64,000 nt of DNA from Cryptomeria japonica (Eukaryota; Streptophyta; Pinopsida; Cupressales; Cupressaceae): contig NC_081412.1 in assembly GCF_030272615.1 (NCBI RefSeq), positions 685,512,583 to 685,576,582 on the forward strand, read 5' to 3'. Numbering within the stretch: position 1 is the stretch's first letter; the number at the start of each line of letters is the position of its first letter. Under the pieces are notes generated by a model. It saw only the letters and a list, made by a program, of their open reading frames with translations, ran no database searches and was not told where the DNA came from. Positions 11,371-23,339 of this stretch are shown here, in pieces. The translations under genes were made by a program, and so were the position numbers.

Positions 11371-12420
11371 TAGAAATGCATCAACCATCATCATCAGTTA
11401 TTTTGTTTCAAACTTTTTTAAGTTTAAACTTAAACTATCAACGGATACTTTGATCAAGTATCTTCGGGTCTCAACAAGTACGCAATCATGACACACCTAG
11501 ACTACAACAAACATTTATCCTAATGACCTAAGTTTCATTAGGGCTGCTATGGTTCAAAACAACTCTCACCTCACCTCTTCATCCATCCATCATTGACATC
11601 AAGAGATTCTTGTTCAAGCACACTAGCGCATTTATTTGCCTAACCAAAAGAGCTATTCTGAACACAACATTAATATGCTTGCAAAAGCGCTAAATCAACT
11701 ATGCAATAGTGCTCAACCAACAAGAGCACTACATTGACTATACAATAGTGTCACCTCACAACAACAATGCTCAATCAACTACTCAATAGCGCTAACCAAC
11801 CAAAAGCGCTAAAACAACTATACAATAACGCTACTTTTGACAATAATGCTAAAACCACTATGCAATAGCGCTATAGCGGCACAATAGTGCTAATTTAGTT
11901 GACAATAGCACCATAATACAATTTTAGTGCTATTGTGTTGACTCAACTTGGACTAAGCAAAAAACATACCAAAAATGCATAAAATTCAAAAATTTAAATT
12001 CACATACCGGTGGTCCGTAGTCGTCTGGTCGTTGGAATCGACGGACTTGCTCTAATCAGTGTTCTATTATGGGAACCGACATCCTGACTATTGCTTGCTC
12101 TTCCAAAAGGTCACTATCAGAGCTCAAATTTCCCTATGGACGCGAATGCAAATGAGTTTGTTTTCACCCCTTCCTCCCCATATATACCCTTCGTCATAAC
12201 CCTAATTTTATCCTGCTCACCGCCATGGTCCCCGTGAACTTCCAGGGCCTCCCATTTCTCCATTTTATCTCCAATTTCTTCTATTTTTTCATCAATATTG
12301 CTAAACTCTTCTCTTCTATCACCCCGCCAAATTTTATTCTTTTTCGAGAGATCACCCAATTTTTTTAAATTTTCGGCCCATCTCTCGAGGGGGCATACCA
12401 CCCATTAAATTAACATTTCA
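11371..12420. other. Upstream flank of the PMD pseudogene
   Basis: No supported gene is present. 11640-11945 is an imprecise tandem repeat (listed separately). A 94-codon frame at 12117-12401 on the minus strand is charged (Lys/Glu-rich) and matches nothing I know; it could be a chance frame or part of the transposon that carried the PMD gene. Confidence 0.4.
11640..11945. repeat. Degenerate tandem repeat around AGCGCTA / CAATAGCGCT
   Basis: Roughly a dozen imprecise copies of a 20-30 base unit occur, with the core AATAGCGCTA (often AGTGCT, AACGCT or AATGCT) followed by an ACAACTATACAAT-like spacer. The core half-site AGCGCT is palindromic. It sits 300-600 bases upstream of the PMD start. 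Confidence 0.7.
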
Positions 12421-13990
12421 TGGGGCATATTTCTTCACACCTATTTTTCTTTCTTTGAAACAACGCGATAAACCGCACCATCTCAAAGAGAGCAAATTTA
12501 GTCACATAAATCTGTCCAGTTTAATTAAATAAATATTTGCTATTTATTTGATTAAAAATCCACTAGCCATCAGTTAATTAAATTAATATTTAATTAATTA
12601 ATCTTAAAATATTCTTTTATTAATTAAATAAATTATTCAATTTATTTTAATTAATTCATTAAACCAAAATTCACAATCAATTCAATGAATAAATTCTATT
12701 TATTTAATTTAATCCCCTTTTTTCTTTTAAATAAATTAAATAAAAACATTTATTTAAATCATCAAATCCCCTCCCGCCCTCCCCCCCGCCCAATTTGCAT
12801 TTTCCTACAAATGCAAGTTGCAACCACAAGTTGAAATAAATTAATTTTATTTTAATTTAAATCTTATTTTCCCTCACCCACCAAACCCACTTGCAATCCT
12901 AACCCCCTTCTAGATTCTTCTAACCCCTTCCTAATTAGCCTAATCCATCCCCTAATTATTGTCACATTCTTAAGCAACTCAAACTCACTTCTCAAAGACT
13001 TCAACGTCTTTGAAAAGCATTTAATGCTTTGTGTGTTCAACAATTTAACCTCTAAAGTCTTCCAAACCACTTAGGACTCTTACATGACCATTAATGGTTA
13101 AATCCACTTGCACCCATGGTTAGGGACTTTGACCCCTAACTCAACCCTCATGTGACCCATGTGTCTCCTTAAGCATTTATTTCTTTGACCATGGTTATCC
13201 CTTTAACCTTTGCACAAGAGTTTATCCATTGGATAAAAATATTATTTTTTGAATAATGAATTTATTCACTCAACCCAACCTTGACCTTAACTCCCAAGTT
13301 AACTCTCAAGTCATGTCAAGCATTTAATGCTTATTCCCTCTCCTCTCAACTCATCTCATATTGACACTTGTCATCCTGGGATTGGATTGAAAGCCCTCAC
13401 ATGGATTGAATATCATTCAATCCTAACCATTGTTGAGATTACTCAATCTCAACCATCCATTGGTCCATTTTTCCTATAAATAGAGCCCATTCTTCATAAT
13501 CCAAATCTTGAAAACTTGTATGCATTTACATTATAGTCATTTTTAGAGAGCATTTAGCATAAATCAATCATATTCGCTCTTTTGGCTTAAAATCAACACT
13601 AGCTAATTAGATAATCGCCCATTTTTAGCTTTTGTTCACACTTGCATAACATTTTAGATTAATCATCATTTTCAATCTTGAACCTCCATAAGGCATCCAT
13701 AGTGCAAAAAGTTGTTGAGAGCTACACTAATTTGGAACTTGGAGAGGAGAGGAACAAGGGAGAAGGAGCTGAGAGCATGTTAGAAGGCATTTGGAGATGC
13801 CTTGTTGTATTTGCTTCTATAGTTAAATATTTCATCATGTTTTTAGTGTCTCTTTTGATATGCCTACTTAGACTAGTTTTTGGTTGATTGACACTAACAT
13901 CTATCTTTGTTTCTTGTGTTTTTGTGTGTTATACGACCACAGGTTTTAGCCTAACATTGTTCATTTTGCAGAGCATCACATATTATACAC
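12421..13990 (+). repeat. Gypsy-type LTR, orphan or truncated
   Basis: It has the same general build as the LTRs at 16000 and 29157 but a different sequence: an AT-rich first third full of TTAATTAAAT words, then pyrimidine-rich tracts with CTTGACC/ACCCTCATG words, a TATA box TATAAATA at 13475-13482, and a tail ending near GCAGAGCATCACAT (about 13980). It also holds the word GACACTTGTCAT (near 13362) that forms the stem in the 16000 LTR. The left edge at TGGGGCATATTT and the right edge are approximate, and no partner LTR was found. Confidence 0.5.
13475..13482 (+). promoter_or_regulatory. TATA box of the orphan LTR
   Basis: TATAAATA follows a CCATTTTTCC stretch, about 1 kb into the LTR, the usual arrangement of the U3/R boundary in plant gypsy LTRs. 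Confidence 0.5.
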
Positions 13991-14945
13991 ACTCCAAAAT
14001 TTTAAACAAAAGTAGCACATACGCATTGTTTTAGCTTTATTACCGCGTACACGCTTCTTATACCATAGGTACACCGTACGTGCTTTTGACTGTTTAGGCT
14101 TGGAAATAGGCCTGTATGACAAAGCTACGGGTAAGAAGTTTGATTTCCCTCAATTTCCCCCCTTTTTGACGTGTTTTATTTTACCAACTTGGTTTCTCGA
14201 CTTTGTCATCATCAGGTTTACACTTCATCAAGTGGGTATTTCTAAAATTGCCACCATATTTTCACCCATCTTTTGAGATTTATAACCATATATTTTTAAA
14301 AAAATTTGAACAACAATAACATATTATTATTGAATTTTTTTTACCAGTGTCTCCATAGTTCTCACAGACATACATGTACCCTTTTTTTTTAATTAATTTT
14401 GATCTACTTATTCAAATTTAAAAAACTTTATATATTATTGTAGTGCACTTTATTCTTTACAATTTAAAAAAAAAATTGTATTTTCCAATTTTTTTAGTGC
14501 AAGTTATGTTTCGTGCATGAATAGGTACCCAATTTTCAAGATGTGCTGGATTGGAAAAATCATTAAAAAAAAAATACTCAACAAAAAATTACAAAAAAAA
14601 CACAACTTATAGTGATCACTCTTAACTATCTTTTTGCCAAAGGATTTGTCAAAATACTAAACGTAAATATGAATTTTTTGATGCGCACATTAGACACTGT
14701 TATGTTTTTCAGAAAAAATCAAGGTTTGTTTTTTGTGCACGAAGGATTTGACCCCCTTAATCTTATCCAATTTTGAAAAAAATTAGTAGTTTCAAAACTA
14801 TATTTAGAGTACTACAATATTTGTTCTTTGATTATCTTCATATATTGAGTGGATGACTTTCAAATTTTGCCTCCAATTTCAGGTTCACCCAATTTCAGAA
14901 AAAAAGTGTCCACTTGTACCCCCTTTTTTACCACCATCTTTGTGC
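13991..14945. other. AT-rich unassigned stretch
   Basis: The first 250 bases contain CGTAC words (CGCGTACACGC, CACCGTACGTGC) like those in the leader of the gypsy element at 17270-17370, so they may be internal sequence of the element whose LTR ends near 13990. From 14280 on it is A/T homopolymer-rich with no coding signal. Confidence 0.4.
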
Positions 14946-15888
14946 ACTTACCTGATATGGTTAAGTGATTATTGGTTTGACTTATGGGAATGGTTTCTAA
15001 TGTACTGAAGGTGCTTCTTGATCGTGTTCTAATTGTCTGGTGGATTCACATTGGCTGGCGTGCTAATATGGTGGTCCTATTTGGATCCAGTTATATATTT
15101 TGTGTTATTACACTGTGGGTTTCTACCGATTGGTGAAATGTGTTGGAGATTGGTCTTAGCGTGATTTCTGGTAGATGTAATTGTTTGGGTATTCAAATTA
15201 GGCCCATTCTATGTAATGTAAATCATAATATTGGTTAGGTGATATCGCGTGATGTAATTTTTGTAATTATGGGTTTATAGGTTTAGGGTTTAGCTGACCT
15301 TATCATTAAGGTTGATGATCTGAATTTATAGGTGACTTATTCATGTAATTTGGGTATGGATGGTATCGATGGTTATATCTACATTATCAAGAAATTTTTA
15401 TGTGTGATTAATGATATATCATTTAACAAAAGATTGTAAAGGGTTTGGTGTTGCAGGGCAGACATCTGTGCTTAACTAGAACTGTATCAAGCATTAGGAG
15501 ATGCTACTTCCACAGTTCATTCTTTCCAGATTGTAGTCTGATGCTTCTGTAAGTCAGTGAGACTTCTCTTTTGTGATGAGCAGTGAGCTCTAAGCGGTTG
15601 GCCTAATTGCAAGTGCAATCGTCATTGTAATTATTTCACATACTGCTGCAGAAGTATTATTTGATTGTGGGTAGGGTTTCCCACCATGGTTTTTTCCTTT
15701 ATTGGGTTGTCCACGTAAAAAATATTTGTGTTGTTTGTACTGTGTTTTCATGCTTTATCTTTCATTGTGTTGGTTTCTTTGTGCTCCAGCATAAAGGTTA
15801 TAATCTGCATAAACTGTGAATATTGGTAGAAAACTGATTCACCCCCCCCCCCCTCTCAGTTTTCTCCTGGTATCAGAACTGTCTAACA
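14946..15888 (+). repeat. 3' part of a copia-type LTR
   Basis: The right end carries the signature of the local copia LTRs: CCACCATGGTTTTTTCC...GGGTTGTCCACG at 15681-15715 and a C-run with CTCTCAGT at 15841-15860. A sequence TGGTATCAGAAC (15868-15879) resembles the primer site, but TCTAACA at 15882-15888 looks like the true LTR end. The left edge could not be fixed; no partner is visible because the gypsy element follows at 16000. Confidence 0.55.
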
Positions 15889-16529
15889 CAATATTTGTGA
15901 GGAAGACCAAGTCTTGAGATGATTCATCTCTCTATGTATTTATTTTAATAAAATTTATCCTCCTAGCTTCTTGGGAGTGGATCGACTGAGTAATGAGTCT
16001 GTATACACCTAAAAATGGTCTGAAGATAATTAATTGAAGAAGCAATTATTTAATTAATCCCCCTTCCCAATTTAATTGAATTCATTAGCAATTTGATTAA
16101 ATCTCTTTCATCTACTTATTAATAAATCTAAGTATTTATTTAATAGGTTCATTTCAATAGTCCCCTTTGATTAATTAATCCAAATTAATTAATCATCCCC
16201 CCATTTAATTCATTTCTTCTAATCTCCTAATTAATTAAAACAAATCAATTTATGAGTTGTTGAAAATTAATTAGTCTTTTCATATTATTTGAATTTTTAA
16301 ATTCAAATTACCTAGATGCCTCCTAACTTCTAACCACCTAACCTAACCATCCCTCTAGTCTAACCCATTTTGCCTAACCTTGGGTTTAACTAACCCTATC
16401 ATATCTTGCACATCCTAACCTCATTATCCTAACCTCCTCTGGTGTGGATATTCTCGCCTTGAGACACATGGCACTTTGGCCACATGTCTCCTCTCTTGGA
16501 CACTTGCCCTCTCATGAGCAAGGCTGCTT

Positions 16530-16560
16530 GACACTTGTCACCATAGAGATGACAAGTGTC
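16530..16560. repeat. Perfect inverted repeat in the LTR
   Basis: The arms GACACTTGTCA (16530-16540) and TGACAAGTGTC (16550-16560) are exact complements around a 9-base loop. The same structure is intact in the 3' LTR at 29673-29703, about 110-140 bases upstream of the TATA box. It may be a protein binding site or an RNA stem. Confidence 0.85.
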
Positions 16561-16666
16561 CCTCCCTCCAACCTCTTCTCCAACCTCCTCCAGTTTCACC
16601 CTTGATATCTTCAAACTCAATCTTGACCGTTGATTCCTGCCACCTCACCCCTCGCCTTGGAAATCC

Positions 16667-16674
16667 TATAAATA
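16667..16674 (+). promoter_or_regulatory. TATA box of the 5' LTR
   Basis: TATAAATA followed by a C-run (CCCCC), conserved in the 3' LTR at 29810-29817. It implies that the transcript starts about 30 bases downstream, so U3 is about 0.7 kb. Confidence 0.6.
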
Positions 16675-17172
16675 TCCCCCATTTTGGAGCACAAAGGATC
16701 CCATCTCATATCAATTTAGGCATTCTTACTATAAGCATATCCATTCTAGCATATCATTTGAGCATTGTTATTATAGGCAATTGCATCTTAGATCTAGTGT
16801 AATTTGATCATTTTCTAGCATAATTGTTGAATCATGTAGCTTAATCAATCTCTTTTCTAGCTTAATTGCATCATCATCATAGCTTAATCATACATATCTT
16901 TATCTTAATTAGACTCTTGGATCAATCTATTATAATCCATCTCATCTAGCTTGCATATCATATAATTTCAAATCCTTCGTCTAGGTGTAGTCAAGTCACT
17001 GGGATTGCTTATCCAGATTTGAGAGCAAATCCATACTCACATCTCTGAGGAGGCGATAGGTCGCTTTGTCATGGTTTATCCTTCATTTTCTTTTAATTTG
17101 CTAGCCATGCTTGTAATGATATATTGAGTGTTTGTGTTGCAGTTGCACGTACCCTACTTCACACACACGACA

Positions 17173-17194
17173 TTTTGGCACCCACCATGGGGCC
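17173..17194 (+). promoter_or_regulatory. Primer binding site region
   Basis: TTTTGGCACCCACCATGGGGCC follows the LTR end. A TGG start directly after the LTR is typical of primer sites, but I cannot name the tRNA with confidence. Confidence 0.5.
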
Positions 17195-19415
17195 AAAAAT
17201 CTTATTTTTGGCCTCTTAGCTCATCAAATTTTCAATCTCGCAGGTTTCTAGCCAGATCTGATTTAGAATCTCGTACGAGTACCTTTGCAGTACTGTACGA
17301 GTTTCTTTGTGCACTCGTACGGGTATGTGAGAATACTTGTACGGGTATGTGAGAATACTCATACAAATTTATGCTTTTGTGTTTTTCAAAACAGATTACA
17401 TTTTAGGGTTTTCATACTTCAATTTGATTGTTTCTATTGCTAACCCTGGTCTATTGGTGAATTTTCTAGCAGCCTAACTATTTTTTGCAGGATGATTGTC
17501 AAAGATTACGCTTGTCAAAGCTTCATTTCATCAAAACAACATGACTACTAATGCATCTATTTTGTAGGTTGCCTAAAAGAGAACTCAACCAAACTTTGTG
17601 TCTTCTTTAAGTTTTCCACACTTATTTTGCTAATGGTAAATGAACATCTTGTTTTCTATGTTTGAGAAGTTGTCTAAAAGGTAGGAGAGTATGCTCTTGT
17701 CCATTTCGAGAATCAGAAATCCAACCCTTGAAGTGCTTCTATGTTTGAGATTTGATTACCTTTAGCAGGCCTGTCACAGTGGGAAAAAATAATCATCCTG
17801 TGAGAACAACGCAAGTGAGTACAACTAGACCTAAGCTTTCCAACACACTCTAAAAAATAGGCCTCTCGAGATTAAAGTCTCAGAGGATGGGATTATTTGA
17901 GTTTTCTCTTTTGAGATCTCTCATATCATACATTTAGTAGGGCCTCGCGGTCTCAATCGCACTTGCATGACTAATTTTTGTTTTGGTATCTTGTTGGGCT
18001 ATAGGTCTCAATCATTCTTGCAGGACTGCTAGGGGTAATTTCAAATGAAAACCCTTACTACGAACCCTAAGATAAAAGCTACCCGATTCACCTCCAAAAG
18101 GGGGATAATCTTTGTGCAAGAGAGATAGTAAGTCTCCCAAGACACTTGCCATATCATGCCCCCATTAGCGTTTGGAGTTGGATAATACGGCGTTGAGAAT
18201 CCATTGTGTGAGATCAATGACCGTATTCTGATTATCTATTGGGTGTGTACCTAAGTTTGCAAGCAAAAGTTTTCTCTCTCAGCCAACTTCCTTAGGATTT
18301 AGCATGTTGTTCTTGAGGTTACTTATCATATCACGTGTTTGCTATGTCTTCATCCCTGAAACAGAAAATCAAACATCTAAAAAACTGGAAAACAGAAGCA
18401 AAACATCAAACTTCATTGATCAAAAATCTATCCAAACAAAAATTGTCTATGTTCTGTTCTCACTCATACAAGCTTTCTAATTTGTTGTATGGAAAATCTA
18501 GTTTATCGTTTGGTTTGGTGAGAATTGTCATATGAGTTAGTTTAACAGAGGATTTTGTGTTATCTTTTATCGTCTGGTTCTGTGAGAAAGCTTGCACGAG
18601 TTTATGCCTTTGTCGTGCAAGATTTCTAGTTTATCATATGGGCCTATCTAAATTGTCATCTGGGGCTGTCTAAACTGTCGTACGAATTTCTCTCTGTCAG
18701 TCCAGAGCTGTCTTCTTGCATGTCTTTTTCAGATCTATCATATTTGCTTGGTCAATTTATAGTGAGAATAAACACCTTGATATCTGTCATTTTGTGCTTA
18801 GATTGTCTTCTTGGTTCACTTGCTCAAGTTATCTTCTATCAAATCGGATTCTAGAACTAGACACCTAAAGATTTTCAAGTAGTCACCTTCAACAAGTTCA
18901 AGATCTAAACATCTCAAAGTGCATTATCACCCACTTTGATAAACTAATCACTCAAACATAGTTTCTCATCAGGATCTATCATCCTCTATCACAAAATTAC
19001 AACATTTGGTCAGGATAACCTTGTCCCACATCGTAGGATATATCATTCCTATTGGACTTGGTTTTATCACAATCATCATCATTGCACTCCAAAACTGAAG
19101 ATCGAAAAACTTGCAAACTTTTAAACACTTGAATTATCTTTTCGTGTCATATCACTCTATCATATTTACATTGATAGTTGATCACTTATCGAAACAACTT
19201 TTAGACAATCGAATCCTTGCACAATATCCAACACATGTGTATGCCCGCTTTAACTAAAGCACAGAGATGAAAGATCATAGAAACATAAATCAAATCATTT
19301 GAAATAACTAAAGATTATAGAAACATGGAACACGAAAAATGAAATACAAGAAGAAGGGGAAATAAGAGAACAACATCTCTGAGAAATCAAACAAGATCCT
19401 AAATTTGATAAATTT
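17195..19415 (+). other. Long leader of the gypsy element
   Basis: No coding signal over 2.2 kb. 17270-17365 is built of TCGTACGAG/TCGTACGGG words with a tandem 22-base duplication at 17316-17359. Looser copies (GTCGTACGAATTT, GTCGTGCAAG) recur at 18590-18690. Long leaders are usual in Tat elements and may hold the RNA packaging signal. Confidence 0.6.
17316..17359 (+). repeat. 22-base tandem repeat with CGTACG core
   Basis: Two adjacent copies of (C/T)GTACGGGTATGTGAGAATAC, preceded by related words CTCGTACGAGTACC and CTGTACGAGTTTC. CGTACG is palindromic. Confidence 0.8.
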
Positions 19416-21038
19416 ATGGCGAAAATATTGGAGGGAGAAAAAGAAAAATACTTCCTAATGTTAGCTAAATCTGGTGCTACACTCCCCCGAGATTTTGATG
19501 TGAGAAAATTAGCACAAAAGAGAAGTGACTCTTCCCATGATAATGAACGACATGAGGATATTGTCGGTCTCAAAAATGATGACACATCAATTCCCGATAA
19601 CACAAGAAATAATGAGGAAACTTCCATTCCCAAAAAGGATGACGTAGAAATTCTCAACCATGTGAAATCTAATGAGGACACAAGAAAGAGTTGAGAAGAT
19701 ACAAGAAGAGATCAAGATCATAATAGAACACACACTCATGGTTATACAAGAACAAATCGTGTTGATAATCTTATTGTAGCTCTTACACAACAAATACAAA
19801 CGCGGCAAACACAAATTCAAGATATGCAAAGAGGAACTGTTAGAAGATACTCGCTTCAAGAAATCAGTCCTTACCTAGTTGACATAAATCTAAACATGAT
19901 ACCATTTCCTACAGGTTGTGAAACTCCTCGATACGATAAATATAATGGAAGCACCAATCCCCAGGATCATATACAAGAATTTTGCACGATGATTATGGAG
20001 TTTGCACATGAGGATACATACCTGATGAGATTATTTCCAAAGAGCTTAAGTAGACTAGCTGTGGAATGGTTCTCCAAACTTCCACCTGGAATTAGATCAT
20101 TCACAAAATTGGTGGATAAGTTTGTTTCACAATACTCTTACAACATTTAACATGAGGTAACAATGCTAGACTTATGTAATACTAAACAAAATTGTGGAGA
20201 ACCTTTCATGATGTTTCTACATAGATGGAGACGGTTAGCTTCATGATATCCTCGAACGGTGCCAAAATACGAGAAAACAAACATATTCATTGACAACCTA
20301 AATGGAAAAATGAGCTATCATCTCAAAATGCAATGCCATCAAAATTTTGAAAAGATGATTGATAATGGTATCAGAATGGAAGAAGCTATGATAAATAAGG
20401 GTGAGTTGAAGCTATACAAAGAAGGAGTTAATCCTCCTAACAACAATATTAGCAAAAATAACAATGATAGGCCTCAATTTTGGAATAGAAATCGAAATGT
20501 CAACAATGTAAAACCAAAACAACCAGTTTTCAATTTATCCACTCACTCAGCAACAGCTCAACAAAACAACAATCACAAAAAATCAACTTTCAACAATTTC
20601 TTTTGAAGGAAATTTACAAACATTGGTGAACCACTCGGGTCAGCACTAAAGACACTTCTCACAAAAAAATTGATTACTTTTCCAAAAGGAAGGAACTACG
20701 AACCTCAATTAAAACCCTCTTGGTGGAACGACAACCATTATTGCGATTTCCATCGAAACAAGGGACGTCACACAGATAATTGTCAGCGGTTGAAACATGT
20801 CATCCAATATTTGATTGATAATGGAGTACTAACTGTGGATGGACATACGACAAACGAATCTCATATGGCTTTCAAAACTCCACTTCCTAACCATGATAAG
20901 GGTGAATCATCAATAGTGCATAATGATAAAGGTAAAGCAAAGGTGAACTATGCTCATGCATATGATAATGTGGTAAATGTGATCATGGTTAAAGAGAAAC
21001 AACATCACGAATCTACTCATGCTATTACAAGAAGCTAA
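19416..21038 (+). pseudogene. gag: Gag of the Tat-type element
   Basis: One reading frame runs from the ATG at 19416, broken by stops at 19692, 20148, 20244, 20604 and 21036. The capsid region begins near 19900 (TPRYDKYNGSTNPQDHIQEF, then LAVEWFSKLPPGI), the classic plant gypsy retro-gag pattern. A nucleocapsid-like motif CDFHRNKGRHTDNC lies near 20745-20786, of the CX2H...H...C type seen in Tat elements, with Arg where the first of two His is usual. The first 130 residues are charged and hydrophilic. The protein would coat the element RNA. Coding continues in the same frame past 21038 into protease. Confidence 0.82.
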
Positions 21039-21801
21039 GCTAGAGTTTTTTTTCCAGGTCCCACAACAAACACATCATCCACTGCAAAACAATACAATCT
21101 AGTGGATCAATTACAGAAAACGCTCGCGCAAATATCCATCTTAGAACTTTTAAAGCTTTCACCTGCACACAAAGAAATTCTTGAACAAGCATTAGTAGAT
21201 ACAATAGTGTCTAAGGATCTTGATATAGATCAATTCCAAACCATGGTGGGACATCTCACAACCCCTCACTTCTTATCATTCACCGAAGAAGATGACATGT
21301 CCTTTCAATATCCACATAACGCTCCCTTGCATATTGAAGTCCTCATTCACAAGACGCATTAAACATGTCCTAATAGATGGTGAAGTTGGCTTAAACATTT
21401 TCTCATTGAGTCTTGTCCATGCTCTAGGTTATTCAAAAGATGTAGTTGATCCCTGGAAAAAGATCACCATCAAAGCAGATGATGAAGAAGAGTGTTCCTC
21501 TAAAGGAATTGTGATATTACCCATCAGAGTGGGACCTTTGCAGATAGACACAACATGCCAAGTTCTAGACTTGGACTTATCATACAACATACTCTTGGAA
21601 AGACCCTGGATACATGACATACAAGATGTTCCATCAACATATCATCGGTGCCTAAAATTTCCCTACAATGGACAGGAAATCATGATCTCAATAGATTCAA
21701 GTCCATTCCAATACTGTAGTAATCTAAAACCAGCTCAAGAAGTCATTATTCCTCACAATAGAGAGGCATCATCTTTAAACACACAAACCAAAGAGAAATA
21801 A
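21039..21801 (+). pseudogene. pro: Aspartic protease region
   Basis: The first part (21102-21350) has LQKTLAQISILELLKLSPAH, the helix that precedes protease in Tat elements. A frameshift near 21350 moves coding by one base. Protease then reads VLIDGEVGLNIFSLSLVHALG, and later YNILLERPWIHDIQDVPST, matching the family word LLGRPWIH...AVPS. The active site reads D-G-E where D-S/T-G or D-N-G is expected, and the flap Gly of LLGRP is Glu. It once processed the polyprotein; both changes suggest loss of function. Confidence 0.78.
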
Positions 21802-23339
21802 TTTACCTCAATTTTGTTAAGTATGGAAAAACAAATACAGCTAAGAGATCGAGGGAACGAAGAATATTCACTATCACAATTACCACTTTCTCCTAAATCT
21901 TATGGAAAACCATTAAACTCTAAACATCAACCAATTGTGAAATATCTTCCAATATTTGATGGAGTATTTGTTAGTGTTGGGACCTTATCAGAGGAAACAT
22001 AAGACAAGGATGTGTTATAGTGGCTATACAAAGATGAAGATGTCCAACAAAAGATCAACAATGTCAGAATACCTACCAAAAGTATGGAAAAGGATTTAAC
22101 ATTCTTCAAAAAATGGGATACACTAGAACATGTCTTGTAGAAAAAAGACAAGAAGGTATCTCAAAACCTATCCAACCTCATACTCAGCAGGCTACAGACA
22201 AATCAGGCTTAGGGTATGGACAAGTTACTCTACCAGAAGACACATCTTCTAGCCAACAACAAGATGAATATGAAAACAGACAAGAACAACTTCCAATTGA
22301 AAGGGAAGAAACAACTACCAAGCAACAAGCACAAACAAACATGAAATGGCAAAAGAAGCAATCCTCAAATCAATAGGAAAAACAAACTAATGGTACCTCC
22401 CAAGTAGCATTAACTCTCAATCAAAACAAGCACAAACCTAGTACTAATCAAGGAGAGCTCATAGCAAGGTTGATAGAACTCAATCTCAGTCCAAAAAAAG
22501 CTGAATATGAAAGAAGAAAAGATATAGCAAGAAAAGCAGAAGAAACAATTCAAACACTATATGAACAAATTTGTAGATTGCAAGCTGCAAGTGAGACATA
22601 TTCTAATGAATGGGAATGGGATTCCTATCACTCTGAAGAATCAACTAAAGAAAATTGCTTTGAAGAAGATGTAGGAGTCGATGTAGTTCACATGTATGCA
22701 TGACAAACATTAGGAACTATCCCACTTGAATTAGAATCACATTCAGCTGACTTGGACTTAATTGAGGATGATCAGGAGCTCCTTGTGCGAGGTCATTCAG
22801 ATGAGAGTATCATTCTAGACATTGACATACATATCAAAAACTTTGACATATCTATCATGACCCTTGATACCCTTGAAACATCTCAACCTGATGACCCCTT
22901 ACCTCTAATCCACCCTGAACTTATTGATTGGGAAAATGAAAGACATATTGGCATTGATACGTTTCCTAATGACCATGCCATATCTATATATCTTAATGCA
23001 ATCGAACCCACGACAACTTTCACCAGGAATTTCAACAACGCATCTTCTAGTCAAGCAGGTGCCAAATCTCCCAATCGCAAAAGTGAAAATAAAGAAAAGA
23101 ATATCAGGTCTAATGCTGAAAACCATTTCTTGGCAACATTAGATCAGGAAAAAGTAAAAAGAAAGGACACATCTAATGATGAAAACCTCCTCGAGGCGTC
23201 GAAATATGGGAGATTTGACACTTTACCTGCACACTATCAAGAAAGGTCATCCATTTTGATTGAACCAATAGAGGCAGTTAACATTGGTACAACAAAGCAA
23301 CCAAAGATTCTACATCCAACAACTTCTCTGTCCTAATAA
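21802..23339 (+). pseudogene. Protease-RT linker region
   Basis: A run of stop-broken hydrophilic frames (21814-22002, 22113-22376, 22470-22703, 22752-23336) links protease to RT. No catalytic motif is seen; Gln/Asn/Glu-rich stretches predominate. From 22113 on they share the RT frame, so the segment was part of the polyprotein. I see no G-patch here, unlike the right-edge element. Confidence 0.6.

Larger units (their letters stand above)
16000..17172 (+). repeat. 5' LTR of the Tat-type element
   Basis: It begins TGTATACACCTAAAAATGG and ends ACACACGACA. The first third is AATTAATTA-rich. A perfect 11-bp hairpin lies at 16530-16560 and a TATA box at 16667. The only long frame in it (16429-16620, minus) recurs in the 3' LTR and is not a gene. 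Confidence 0.88.

Noticed and set aside
14812-15897. An 11-base direct repeat ACAATATTTGT at about 14813 and again near 15888 that could be a target duplication around the copia LTR fragment.
   Set aside because: The LTR ends TG...CA do not fall at the repeat edges, copia duplications are 5 bp, and the sequence is AT-rich, so chance is likely.
16429-16620. A 63-codon minus-strand frame, repeated almost identically at 29572-29763.
   Set aside because: Both lie inside paired LTRs; their similarity is LTR identity, not evidence of a conserved gene.
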